64,000 nucleotides of DNA from Galdieria sulphuraria (taxonomy: Eukaryota > Rhodophyta > Bangiophyceae > Galdieriales > Galdieriaceae). The DNA lies in contig NW_005178455.1 of the NCBI RefSeq assembly GCF_000341285.1, positions 136,492-200,491 on the forward strand, written 5' to 3'. The notes under the pieces were generated by a model. That model saw only the letters and a list, made by a program, of their open reading frames with translations, was not told the DNA's origin and ran no database searches. Positions within the stretch are counted from its first letter, which is position 1. Each line of letters begins with the position of its first letter. The position numbers were made by a program, and so were the translations under genes. This document shows positions 1 through 9,865 of the stretch, piece by piece.

Positions 1-594
1 TATCAAGCTGACTTGGTGCCAGTAGGAGAAGATCAACAGCAACATTTAGAATTAGTACGAAGTATTTCGAAAAGGTTTAATTCTCTCTACGGGAAAAAGA
101 AAAGAATCTTGAAGGAACCAAAACCACTGATTCAAGGCAATACTTCTCGTATTATGGCGTTGGATGATGGGACAAGCAAAATGAGTAAGTCATCCACCAA
201 TGATATGTCGAGAATCAATATATTGGATCCTCCTAATACGATACAGCGAAAAATACAGAGATGCAAGACCGATAGCTTGATGGGAATTGTTTCTGATCCT
301 GTTGGTCGTCCAGAATGTACCAATTTGTTGAACATTTATGCAGCGTTTACCAACCAGTCGTTGACACAAGCAGAGGCAGAGTGTCGAGAAATGTCGTGGG
401 GTCAGTTTAAAAGAGTTTTAACTGACGCTTTGACAACTTCTTTGGAACCCATCCAGAGAAAATACCATGAGCTGCGAAAAGATGAAGACTTTTTGAGACA
501 AATTTTGAAAAATGGAAGCGATTATGCTTCATCCATTGCCCAAGTAACGATGCAACAAGTCAAAGACTGTATGGGTTTCATTCCAATACATTAA
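1..594 (+). CDS. Tryptophanyl-tRNA synthetase, bacterial/organellar type (3' part)
   Basis: This is the C-terminal 197 residues of a class I tryptophanyl-tRNA synthetase, which charges tRNA-Trp. The gene enters from the left edge with the frame already open at base 1. Visible features are the VGEDQQQHLEL segment typical of the bacterial TrpRS fold, a KMSKS ATP-binding loop (bases 178-192), and a C-terminal helical domain containing the FTNQSLTQAE segment. The bacterial-like sequence suggests the organellar enzyme rather than the cytosolic one; that location is inference because the N-terminus is missing. The stop is TAA at 592-594. It is tail-to-tail with the carrier gene, 101 bp apart. I see no intron in the visible part. 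Confidence 0.93.
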   Translation, partial: YQADLVPVGEDQQQHLELVRSISKRFNSLYGKKKRILKEPKPLIQGNTSRIMALDDGTSKMSKSSTNDMSRINILDPPNTIQRKIQRCKTDSLMGIVSDPVGRPECTNLLNIYAAFTNQSLTQAEAECREMSWGQFKRVLTDALTTSLEPIQRKYHELRKDEDFLRQILKNGSDYASSIAQVTMQQVKDCMGFIPIH

Positions 595-695
595 AATGAG
601 CTGTTAATATTCGTCGCCACTTTTTCCTATTTGGATAAAACACACAAGGACTTTTTGGTTTCTTCATTGCCCTATGCTCCACGTTTTCAATTGCA

Positions 696-1688
696 TCAGA
701 AAATTCCTTCGAGCTGCTTTTCTATATTGGACTGTTCTCCTCTCCTCTTATCCAATCGATGCACTAAATTTTCATATATTCCCAAAGTAATTCCACTTGC
801 TGGAGCAACCCAAAGCACTCTCATAACCATACCTTTAAAAAAGGCTAGAAAGCCTTCCTCCTTACTCATTAAAATGATACAATGAAAGATGCCTTTGTAT
901 TTGGGTCGTTCTATTCGTTGAGTCTGTAGTCTCGTCTTGATAACATCAAATGGAGTTGTCATAGCAGCTGCTAAACCACCAGCAATTATTCCCAAGTTTA
1001 AGGTTTCTATATGAGATAAATGTTCGCGCTGATTCCATCGACGCGTTGCCATCTTCAAAAGTTCGAAAAATGTAAATTGTAAAGAAGTAAATGGAATATC
1101 TCTCAACATGGTCGGTGTTAGTCCGGTATAAAGACCTCGAATACCTTCGGTTTGAGTGATGACTCGAAAAGCGTCCCATATTGAGCGATAATGGCGACTA
1201 TGACCCATAGCTTCGGTTTGCATTCTTTTAGCAACTACTTCACAAGGAACATATGTTGTGAGCGCTGCTATCTCCCCAGCTGCTCCAGCAAACAGATCGG
1301 TCAAAACTACATTTTCTAAAGAGTTTCCATGTGCTTCTAAAGCACGTTTGGTTGAGGCATAAACTGCAAAGGTCAATGCATTGGAAGGAATCGAGCCTAT
1401 CAAGACAGCACCAACTCCTGCATATAAACCTTTTCTAACACCTTCTTCTTTTAACACTGTGACGAAAGCGTGGACAATTCCATGATAACTTACTTGGACA
1501 CCGTGTTGGAACTGAAAACGTGCTTTTAGTGTGTCCAAAGGATGAACAGTCAAGTCTGCACAGAAGCCTGCGACAGCTCCTGAAACCATATCGACAAAAG
1601 TACTCCAATAATAACTATCGGACAAGTTGTTTTGCTCTCTATTTTGGGGAGCACCAACAAAATGTGCAGTTAAGCTCTTGTGCCCCAT
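696..1688 (-). CDS. Mitochondrial carrier family protein
   Basis: An intronless 330-aa member of the SLC25 carrier family, of normal length. It has three repeats of about 100 residues, each with the signature motif: HPLDTLKAR at residues 49-57, VPCEVVAKR at 147-155 and TPFDVIKTR at 245-253. In the second repeat Glu replaces the usual Asp. Each repeat carries a degenerate second-half signature such as EGIRGLYTG. Family knowledge places it in the mitochondrial inner membrane as a metabolite exchanger. The pattern resembles S-adenosylmethionine/MME1-type carriers, but the substrate cannot be fixed from sequence alone. The start at 1688 is the first Met before the first repeat. Confidence 0.93.
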   Translation of the reverse strand: MGHKSLTAHFVGAPQNREQNNLSDSYYWSTFVDMVSGAVAGFCADLTVHPLDTLKARFQFQHGVQVSYHGIVHAFVTVLKEEGVRKGLYAGVGAVLIGSIPSNALTFAVYASTKRALEAHGNSLENVVLTDLFAGAAGEIAALTTYVPCEVVAKRMQTEAMGHSRHYRSIWDAFRVITQTEGIRGLYTGLTPTMLRDIPFTSLQFTFFELLKMATRRWNQREHLSHIETLNLGIIAGGLAAAMTTPFDVIKTRLQTQRIERPKYKGIFHCIILMSKEEGFLAFFKGMVMRVLWVAPASGITLGIYENLVHRLDKRRGEQSNIEKQLEGIF

Positions 1689-1774
1689 ATGAAAAACAAA
1701 CGCCAGCCACTAAAAGAAGACAATGCCCTCAAAAGACTTATACAAAAGAAATCTTTATGGAGAAGGGACAGCTG

Positions 1775-3190
1775 TCATAGTGAGATCTTATCCGGGTCAA
1801 AATCCAAAAGATATTCCAAAAACTTTTGATAGCTTTCGAATACTTGTGAATCCCATGATGAAGAAGGTTTAGGCTGCCTGGCACGTTTACCTGCTTTGGA
1901 AGATTCTTCTTGTATCAGTTGGCATCGACGCAATCTCCTTTCTTCATAACAAGAAAATGCTTTTTCCAAATTATCCTATTGAATATCGAAATATGATTGG
2001 TTTACATCCTCCTCTATCATGAGTTACTAACCTCATTCTTTATACAGCGAGATAACACGAGAGCATCTTCAAATGCAATATTCGCTCCTTGACCTAATGA
2101 AGGTATGACTGCATGTGCAGCATCGCCAATTAAAACCACATTGCCTTTGGCATAACGTGGAAGTGGTGGCATCTCCAACAAAGGACGAATCTGAATACGT
2201 TCAGCAGGAGTGGCTGCAATGGCTTGCATTAATGGAATACTAAATTCACTCTCTTGTTGTAAAGATTGCTTTTCCAAATAAGAAGAGTCCATCGTTGGAA
2301 TTTCAAGAGTCAAAGCCCAATAGAATTGGCCTTGTTCTAAACTGGATAAGGAACCCACTTTCTTTCCATCGCTGCTGAAGAAAAAGATACATTCGTTTTG
2401 AGGAAGTGGAATGGAAAGTTCTTTCAATTCATCAGAATTCAATACAGCTCGAGCAATCACTCTGCCTGTATATATAGGATCGATCAACTGCCTTTCATCA
2501 TCATTCAGTATATATTTCCTCAACAAGGAACGCACTCCATCAGCGACAATAAGAGCTTTCCCAACAAAAGCCTCTTTTGTGTCATCCCTATCCATATCTT
2601 GAGTTGAATGGGTTCTCTTGGTTTCTACGATGACGTGGTTTTCTTTATCATAGACCTGAGTAGTGGTATGTTGCAAATATATCTGAGAATGAGATACTCG
2701 TTTAGCTAAAAGTGAGTGAAGTGTACTCCAACGAATACAAATAAAAGGCTGTCCATATTTGCTCTCACAATTATCTGGAACTCGAGTTTCTCCCGTTTCC
2801 CGTATAGACCTAACTTGTCGAATTTTACAACCTGTTTGCTGTCGTATGCAATCATTTCCAATCAATGGCCTGTTCATTTCCAAAAGGGTACAAGTTTACA
2901 TACCAAGATATCTTGATACAGTGATTGATCAATAGCCTGAAGAGCTCTCAATCCATTGGGCCTATGGAGAACATTTAGAATGATGTTCCTGGTTGGCTCT
3001 TTCAAAAAGATAATGGGAATATTACCTACCATAAAGCTATCAAAGTGCCTGCATCACCTTCAAGTTGCGACTTGGCTTCCAAAATATTGGCTCGTATTCC
3101 ACATATATTCTGCAACGCAATACAAGTGGCAAGACCAGCTAAACCTCCACCAGATATCCAAAACGAAGTCGTTACTTCACATCCATCCAT
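1775..3190 (-). CDS. FAD-dependent monooxygenase, zeaxanthin-epoxidase/salicylate-hydroxylase-like
   Basis: I assembled this from four exons: 3190-3030, 2961-2904, 2838-2032 and 1975-1775, giving 408 aa. Introns are 68, 65 and 56 nt, all GT-AG. The N-terminus carries an FAD-binding GxGxxG loop (SGGGLAGLA, residues 13-21), then the conserved PNGLRALQAI segment just after the first junction. The GDAAHAVIPSLGQGANIAFED block near residue 320 is the second FAD-contact motif of class A flavoprotein monooxygenases. The family hydroxylates or epoxidises aromatic or isoprenoid substrates using NAD(P)H; the substrate here is unknown. The start MDGCEV is chosen because the FAD motif follows at once. A targeting peptide on an unseen upstream exon cannot be excluded. 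Confidence 0.85.
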
Positions 3191-3399
3191 TCTTTTTTGA
3201 ATCTTTTTCAGAATGGAAGATTCATGTCTTCAAAGCCAAAAAACATGTAAAGAGTTGGTCAATTTTCTAAACGAGAAGAAAGAACAATATAGATTATTGG
3301 AAAACAAATGGAGTTGTTGGCTGTCACGTTGTCTCAAAAAAGGTTTTCTTTTCTTTGGGAAAAAAACTTAGGTTTAACTGGAGTTTTTATGTAAGTAGG

Positions 3400-4133
3400 A
3401 TAGAACGAATCGACAAAGGATATGGGAAGATATTGATGAAGAGAAAACTCAGTTTAAGCGTTTGATGTTGTCTGAGTTGAGAGATCGAGGTTTTATGGAA
3501 AGCGATGCAGCTCAGTTGTATGAAAAACAGTTTCAAGAAACAGTGAACAGTACGACACCTCGAACAGCAACTGAAGACAACCCTTCGTTTTATCGTACTG
3601 TGAAGAAAAGGAATATTGTCAAATTGGCAAATCCTGCAGTTGACTCTCCAAAGGTTGTTATGTCCCGTGGAGAAGAGGAATGGAAGCGTATTACGGAATT
3701 GTTATGTTCCAAAGACTTGAAGATATATGAAGTGGTAGCAGATGGAGATTGCTTATTTCGAGCGTTTGCTCATCAACTGGAAAGGTGCACCGGAGAGAAG
3801 TATTCGGTCCTTCAGTTGAGACAACTAGTGGCCTCCACTATATGGAAAGAAAAGGATAGATATTTGCCTTTTCTTACCGAAGAAGAAGGAGTTGCATATC
3901 ATGAGAATATCGAGAGATATTGTTCGGATCTTGAGGAGAGAAAACTTTGGGGTGGAGAGTTGGAACTCAAAGTGCTATCAGAAATATTTTCAGTTCCTAT
4001 TCAAGTATTTCTGGACGGAGCTGCTCCGTGGGAAATCTATCCAGAGAAGATGACCAACTCACAAGTGATGATTCGGTTATCCTTTCATCGTTATCTTTAT
4101 TCATTAGGACCACATTATAACAGTGTCATTTAA
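3400..4133 (+). CDS. OTU-domain cysteine protease (OTUD6-like)
   Basis: A deubiquitinase-type OTU domain fills the C-terminal two thirds. The catalytic cysteine lies in VADGDCLFRAFAHQL (bases 3737-3781) and the catalytic histidine in the terminal SLGPHYNSVI. The arrangement, with an acidic or helical N-terminal stretch followed by a C-terminal OTU domain, resembles OTUD6A/B. The 5' end is unresolved. The open frame runs back to an acceptor-like TAG ending near 3396, and the first in-frame ATG of the long exon is 3465. A short upstream exon beginning at ATG 3215 may exist, but I could not join it with matching phase. The 3' end overlaps the convergent 5-oxoprolinase by 8 bp. Confidence 0.85.
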
Positions 4134-7100
4134 GTTGTGCCAAACCAAAACCACCTCCACCAGGAGTAAGAATTCGAATAGCATCACCAGGATTCATAGG
4201 AACGGAGTTTCTTCCTCCAAGAAATATAACTTGATTATTTTTGCGTATGAGATAGTTTTCACCTCTTAAACCATCTGCTCCTCCAGCAGAACCCCAAGGG
4301 GCGAATACTCTTCTCTCTGAAAGTATACTCGCAGTCATCGGAACTAGAAACTCTATTTCGCGAATCACACCATCGCCTCCTCGATATTTCCCTTGACCTC
4401 CACTATTTTCTCTAAGAAGAAATTTTCTTAGTAAAACTGGATATCGACTTTCTAATACTTCTGCATCCGTTATTCTAGTGTTGGTCATATGTGTATGTAT
4501 TCCTGAAGAACCATTCCAACCAGGACCTGCTCCAGCACCTCCTGCTATAGTTTCATAATATCCCACGTTTGCATTACCAAATGTGAAATTGTTCATACAG
4601 CCTTGACTAGCTGCACAAGCTCCAAATGCTTTCAACACTACATCGACCAATCTTTGAGATGTCAAAACATTCCCTCCTACAACAGCTGCATCACTACTTG
4701 GCTTTAATAAACTTCCTTCAGGAATAACAATAGTAATAGGATCCAGACAACCTTGGTTGAGTGGAATTTCTCTATCAACTAGACAACGTAGACAATATAT
4801 AACAGCAGAGGCAGTGACTGATCGAGGAGCATTGGTATTTCCATATACTTGAGCTGTTGTACCTGTAAAGTCAAAAGTGGCACTTCCTTCATTGGGGTCG
4901 ATAATGACACGTAATTCGATACGACTAGCATCATCCATAAAATCCACTGCTTTCAACACTACAGACTCTTTACTCGCAACTTGAACATCCAATTCCAGGT
5001 CCTGTGGAGTCGTTTCTTGATTATAATGCAATGCCTGATGAGCTAGTTTCCTCAACATATCACGAACTGACCATGCTGCAGCAGCTTGAATGTATCGCAT
5101 ATAAGATTGAACGGTTTCCAAAGAAGCGGAACGACATAAATCTACGAGCAAAAGAATTCCCTTTTGATTGGCAGCTACTTGGGCGCGTAAGTCTGAAATA
5201 ACATCTCCTATACAACGACAACCAGCTTTTTCCAATTCAAGGACCATTTCTCTTTCACGAAATTCACCTTGATGTACTAATAAGAAAGATTCCAATGCCA
5301 ATCCTTCATCATCCAATTTCCTTGAGAAAGGTGGCATGGAACCTGGAGTAAGTCCTCCAATATCTGCATGATGACCTCTTGAAGCTACAAAGAATACCGG
5401 TTTACCATCTACAAATACGGGTGTAATAATAGTAATATCTGGTAAGTGACTACCACCTGCTATAGGGTGGTTACTCAAAATAACATCTCCAGCTTTCCAC
5501 TCCTTTCCTAGTTTGCGTATTTGATAACCAACTGCATCCTGCATGGAACCAAGATGTACTGGAACATGAGGAGCGTTGGCAACCAAACCGCCTCTTTCAT
5601 CAAATAAGGCACAAGAAAAGTCCAATCTTTCTTTAATATTGGTGGAAATTGCAGTACGTTGTAACGTTCTTCCCATTTGTTCAGCAATCGACATGAAACG
5701 ATGGGAAAATATAGATAACTGGATAGGATCTACTTGCTCCTCTTCTCTATGTTGTCGATCGGTGACAATAGTAGCCTTGAGTTGTGACTCCACGTCTTCC
5801 TTATCCATCATCGATATATGACGATTCTCAGAAGAATGTTTATGAACAGATACATCGATAACCAAATCTCCACTTTCTGTGATGAACGCATGACAGTTGG
5901 GTTCTATAACAGCTGTAACTCCACCCGATGGATCAACTATCATAGCAGGTCCCTCAATTTCCGCCTTTGCCTTTAAAGCACTGTATAAGAAGACAGGTGT
6001 AGAAGTATAACCTAACTGCTCAAAATAACAAGATGAGACCATAAAAGGTTGACCAGGACTATGATCCTTTGCTTCTTCTAGACTATGCTTTTCAATACTA
6101 CTAGTTGTACCATAGGCTCTTACTCGAACATCATCCACACAAATATCTCTTGCCAGGATTCGAAAGCCATGTTCTGTTTCATACTCATGAATAAATGCTT
6201 TGACGTAGTCTCCATCTTCCGGCTCTCTAATCATAAGACCGAAATCTGTACCTTGATAACGAAGATGTAAATATCGGTCTACTTTGATGTTCTCATAAGG
6301 TATTCCACGAGATGCCAACTCTGCAGTAGCTCTCTCTGAAAGAATATCTAGTCTTTGGCATGCCTCTCCTAGTCGTTGGTCATGATGATTTCTATTGTCC
6401 AAACGTATGGCACAAGGCTCCTGAGCTTCTGTAACATCTTCTGCTAATCCTAAACCATATGCAGACAATATACCCGAAAAGCGATGAACAAATACTCTTT
6501 TCATGCCCAATGAACGGGCAACTGCACAAGCGTGTTGACCACCAGCACCTCCAAATACAGCTAATGTATGTTCAGATACATCATATCCCCTTGCCTCTGT
6601 AATAGAACGAATAGGACGGCACATGGTCTCATTGGCTACTCGAATAAAGCCCAACGCAACTTGTTCTACACTCCAATCTGCTACATGAGGATCCTGCTGC
6701 TTGCGAAATGCATTGATTTCCGTGGTCAACTTCTCCATTGCTTGTCTAGAGCCTTGGATATCCAAAGATTCATTTTCTTGTGGACCAAATATTTTAGGAA
6801 ACAAATCAGGCAATACTCTACCCAACACTACATTGGCATCTGTAATAGAAAGATAGCCACCTTTACGATAACATATGGGACCAGGATGAGCACCAGATGA
6901 CTCAGGGCCGACCACAAATAAACCAGAACGAAAGAATAGTCTAGAACCTCCTCCAGCAGCTACTGTATGGATATCTAATTGTGGAGCTTGAATCATCACG
7001 CCAGCTGTTTGTGTTTCAAAGATATGCTCCAAAGTTCCATTATATCTTGATACATCCGTTGAAGTTCCTCCCATATCGAAACCAACGACTGGTCGTCTTT

Positions 7101-8250
7101 GAAGGTTTCCATTCCCGTCTCTTATTACATTGGCATCGCTATAATAACAAGTCATAGCATATCCAATTACTCCTCCAGCAGGACCCGATAAAATAGCTTT
7201 GAAACCACAAAAATGATGGACAGGACATAAACCTCCATCACTTTGCATGAACTGAACGCGAACACCTTCGAGTTGGTTTTGAAATCCTGAACAAAAGCCT
7301 TTGATATATTTTTTGATTTTAGGAGTCAAATAAGCATCGACACAACTCGTACTTCCTCTTGGCACTATCTTCAACATTGGCATCAACTCATGACTCAAGG
7401 ATAGGTGTTCGACTCCATCTAAAGTTTGTACTACTTTTTCCACCAACTTTTCATGCAAAGGAAACGCATAAGAATGCAATAAAGCTACGGCTATGGATGA
7501 AATATTCCTATTTTTGAGTTTCTCCTCAATTGAGCTACGCAATATTGATAGATTAGGTGCCGTCAAAACTTGAAAATATCCACCAGAAAGACCCTTTACA
7601 TAGATGGAGCCTTTTCGAGCCTCCAAAACATTCGGAACCCAATCAAGATATTTAGAAAGGATATCAGACAAATTTTCTTCTTGCAAATCCAATATGAAAG
7701 CGTCTTCAGGAACAGTTTCATTGGGCATCAGTCTTCGGACTCGTTCGTCAACTTCCAAAGCATCTTCATATAATACTTCTGGTCTCTGAACTTTTAAATC
7801 GAATATTTTGGGTCTACTTTGGTTTCCAATCTTTAATACATCCTTTAGTCCCTTTGTGGTGATGAATAAAACGTTTTCTCCCTTTCGTTCAAGTAAAGCG
7901 TTTGTAGCTATTGTAGTTCCCATTCGAATCCATTCTATTTGTGAACAATCAACAGGTTCATTCTTAGGGAATGGCTTTCCCAAAGTTTCTTGTAATATTC
8001 TTCTTATACCTTCCGTAGGTGCGTCCCTATAACTCTCTGGATCTTCTGAAAGTAGTTTGAGAGTCTTAAATCCTGGAGATTTAGGTATTTCAGCATAAAT
8101 ATCGGTAAATGTACCACCTCTATCTATGGAAAACCTAAACTTGCCAGGTTCTCTGTTTCCTTGTAGTGCGGAAGCATTGGACATTGTGAATGTCTTAAAA
8201 CCCCGTTGGGTTATTTTTATTGTGGTGAAGACTCTTTGGTGTTGGATCAT
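4126..8250 (-). CDS. OPLAH: 5-oxoprolinase, ATP-hydrolysing, fused HyuA-HyuB type
   Basis: An intronless 1374-aa protein; the human enzyme is about 1290 aa. It opens 5-oxo-L-proline to glutamate using ATP, in the gamma-glutamyl cycle. The N-terminal hydantoinase/oxoprolinase domain starts at FRFSIDRGGTFTDIYAE near residue 38. The second ASKHA-type phosphate loop is VGFDMGGTSTDVSR. The HyuB-like half begins near DPIQLSIFSHRFMSIAEQMG and ends with a glycine-rich LTPGGGGFGLAQLK. The first Met (8250) gives a 22-residue basic N-terminus before a second Met (MSNAS, 8184). It might be a targeting peptide or non-coding; the two starts cannot be separated by eye. Absence of introns in more than 4 kb contrasts with intron-rich neighbours. 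Confidence 0.97.
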   Translation of the reverse strand: MIQHQRVFTTIKITQRGFKTFTMSNASALQGNREPGKFRFSIDRGGTFTDIYAEIPKSPGFKTLKLLSEDPESYRDAPTEGIRRILQETLGKPFPKNEPVDCSQIEWIRMGTTIATNALLERKGENVLFITTKGLKDVLKIGNQSRPKIFDLKVQRPEVLYEDALEVDERVRRLMPNETVPEDAFILDLQEENLSDILSKYLDWVPNVLEARKGSIYVKGLSGGYFQVLTAPNLSILRSSIEEKLKNRNISSIAVALLHSYAFPLHEKLVEKVVQTLDGVEHLSLSHELMPMLKIVPRGSTSCVDAYLTPKIKKYIKGFCSGFQNQLEGVRVQFMQSDGGLCPVHHFCGFKAILSGPAGGVIGYAMTCYYSDANVIRDGNGNLQRRPVVGFDMGGTSTDVSRYNGTLEHIFETQTAGVMIQAPQLDIHTVAAGGGSRLFFRSGLFVVGPESSGAHPGPICYRKGGYLSITDANVVLGRVLPDLFPKIFGPQENESLDIQGSRQAMEKLTTEINAFRKQQDPHVADWSVEQVALGFIRVANETMCRPIRSITEARGYDVSEHTLAVFGGAGGQHACAVARSLGMKRVFVHRFSGILSAYGLGLAEDVTEAQEPCAIRLDNRNHHDQRLGEACQRLDILSERATAELASRGIPYENIKVDRYLHLRYQGTDFGLMIREPEDGDYVKAFIHEYETEHGFRILARDICVDDVRVRAYGTTSSIEKHSLEEAKDHSPGQPFMVSSCYFEQLGYTSTPVFLYSALKAKAEIEGPAMIVDPSGGVTAVIEPNCHAFITESGDLVIDVSVHKHSSENRHISMMDKEDVESQLKATIVTDRQHREEEQVDPIQLSIFSHRFMSIAEQMGRTLQRTAISTNIKERLDFSCALFDERGGLVANAPHVPVHLGSMQDAVGYQIRKLGKEWKAGDVILSNHPIAGGSHLPDITIITPVFVDGKPVFFVASRGHHADIGGLTPGSMPPFSRKLDDEGLALESFLLVHQGEFREREMVLELEKAGCRCIGDVISDLRAQVAANQKGILLLVDLCRSASLETVQSYMRYIQAAAAWSVRDMLRKLAHQALHYNQETTPQDLELDVQVASKESVVLKAVDFMDDASRIELRVIIDPNEGSATFDFTGTTAQVYGNTNAPRSVTASAVIYCLRCLVDREIPLNQGCLDPITIVIPEGSLLKPSSDAAVVGGNVLTSQRLVDVVLKAFGACAASQGCMNNFTFGNANVGYYETIAGGAGAGPGWNGSSGIHTHMTNTRITDAEVLESRYPVLLRKFLLRENSGGQGKYRGGDGVIREIEFLVPMTASILSERRVFAPWGSAGGADGLRGENYLIRKNNQVIFLGGRNSVPMNPGDAIRILTPGGGGFGLAQLK

Positions 8251-8267
8251 TTTGTGGTACTTTTTCG

Positions 8268-8546
8268 ATGAGAAGAGTTGGTAGCAAACTTTTAGCTGCT
8301 AACACTGACGTAAAGTTACGAGATGTGGTCTCTTCTTTAAGGGATTCAAGTATAGTGGCAGGGTCGTCCATCAAGAGTTGGCTTCGTGACCTCAATCAGT
8401 GGTATGAAGATACTTATTATAAGAAGGGAAAGGTTGATCCCCTGGTGCACTATATGTTGCTTTGCTTTGGAATAGGATATGGTATCAACTACTCCCATAT
8501 CAAACATAAAGTAGAGCATAAGAATGACGATATCGAGAATTTGTAA
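8268..8546 (+). CDS. Probable mitochondrial ATP synthase subunit f
   Basis: A 92-aa single-exon protein. The N-terminal half is basic and amphipathic with LRD and a YEDTYYKKGKVDP stretch. It is followed by one membrane span (LVHYMLLCFGIGYGINY) and a charged tail SHIKHKVEH. This order and the tail resemble mitochondrial F1Fo ATP synthase subunit f, where a YY/YK-rich region precedes one helix ending in Y-x-HLKHE. I recall this from the family and could not align it. If correct, it sits in the inner membrane at the Fo peripheral region. Its ATG is 17 bp from the divergent 5-oxoprolinase ATG, so the two genes must share a very short promoter region. Confidence 0.55.
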   Translation: MRRVGSKLLAANTDVKLRDVVSSLRDSSIVAGSSIKSWLRDLNQWYEDTYYKKGKVDPLVHYMLLCFGIGYGINYSHIKHKVEHKNDDIENL

Positions 8547-8643
8547 CTGTAAGAAACCTTTTTGATGGAAGTATCTTTAACTTGTAATAATGTAGATTCG
8601 GCACGTCCTCCTCCTTTTGTCGAGTGATAGTAAAAGAACTCAT

Positions 8644-8666
8644 TGTGTGTGTTTGTGTGTGTGTGT
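8644..8666. repeat. GT dinucleotide microsatellite
   Basis: An imperfect (GT)n tract broken by one TTT, lying between the ATP synthase f-like gene and the methyltransferase gene. Confidence 0.9.
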
Positions 8667-8763
8667 CTAAGTCAATTCTTCTTTCCACAAATATATTTGT
8701 TTGCTTTATTGAGACCAGTTTCCCACAACCCACAAAGGCAACTTGTGTTTTTGACTTGTCCTT

Positions 8764-9728
8764 TCAAAAGACTTTTGGAATAATTCTATACGGCACCTTT
8801 TCACGATAACTTTTGTATTCTTCTCCAAACTTCTTTTCCAAGAAAGTTTCTTCCACCTCGACCTTTTTGATTAGTAAATAGAGGAGACCCAAACTCAGTA
8901 ACAGACGTTCCGAAGAATTTGTGGTCCCTGAAAACCCAAAGCTGGCTAAAACCACTCCAAGATACATTGGATGACGAACGAAACGATACAATCCTTCTGT
9001 TCTTAATTGACTCTGAGGAACTGGTGCTGGCCAGGGTGTCAATTGTTCCTTTCCGAGATCAACGGCAGCTTTAGAAACATTATGTAAGTATTTCGTACAA
9101 ATAAACAGCACAATTACCTTTGAATAAGATGGATAATCCTGTTATGAGAGTGCACGGCCCAAGAATGAAGTTTATAAGTGCATCTGTGGAACCTGGTTCT
9201 CTCAAGATCAACAAGAGTACAATAAGTTGTAACGCTGCATAAGGTTCACCCCTTGAAAGTGCTTCTCCAGCTGCCAAGTTAGCCCAAAGAACCTTTGCAG
9301 TAGCTTTTGCTTGATCTAGTACCCCTTCAAGTTTTATGTTTTTGAAATAATTGGTAAACTCCTGCAGTTTTTGTTCCCACTGCAAGCTCCAGGGGCTTTG
9401 AATATAGTCGACTTTCAGTATACGTGTTTAAAGATCTTAGTTTCTGATGAGGCAATGCGTACCTTGTTTCTTGTCCAAAGTCTCGTTCACTTTCAGATGA
9501 TTCTTGTTTTGGCTTGTTGGAGTTATCTTGAGAGGATGAGGGATTGGTTCCCAAACTTTCTTTGGCTTGTGTCTGTTTCTTCTCCGTAGTCATGGTGATA
9601 TAGAATGGCACCACATAACTCTGGGTCCTCGAATATCTGCAAGACTTGCAACAGAACTGTTTCAAGTGTTGGATACTATTTCTGTAAACAAAAGGCACAG
9701 CGAAAGCAAGATGAACCGTTTTCCTCAT
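8764..9728 (-). CDS. ICMT/PEMT-like membrane methyltransferase with N-terminal transit peptide
   Basis: Three exons (9728-9463, 9395-9118, 9068-8764; introns 67 and 49 nt) give 282 aa. The C-terminal half matches the isoprenylcysteine carboxyl methyltransferase-like superfamily. A hydrophobic pair is followed by the SAM-binding motif LYRFVRHPMYLGVVLA, and near the C-terminus is EETFLEKKFGEEYKSY. The N-terminus is basic, hydroxylated and Cys-rich, then a Ser/Gln/Glu-rich linker, consistent with a plastid or mitochondrial transit peptide. The first junction joins the linker to a PWSLQWEQ segment through a GTACGC donor, chosen because it is the only phase-matched route. The substrate could be a lipid, quinone or prenyl-cysteine; nothing in the sequence decides this. 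Confidence 0.78.
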
Positions 9729-9865
9729 GAAACAAACTACCAATATCCAATAGAGTTCCTAACAACTGTAAACTCGAAATCATAAAACGAAAAATGCAAT
9801 TTCTATTTTGAGTATTATGGCGAACATCACATTTTATATGTAAGCAGACAAGGATTTTGCACATC

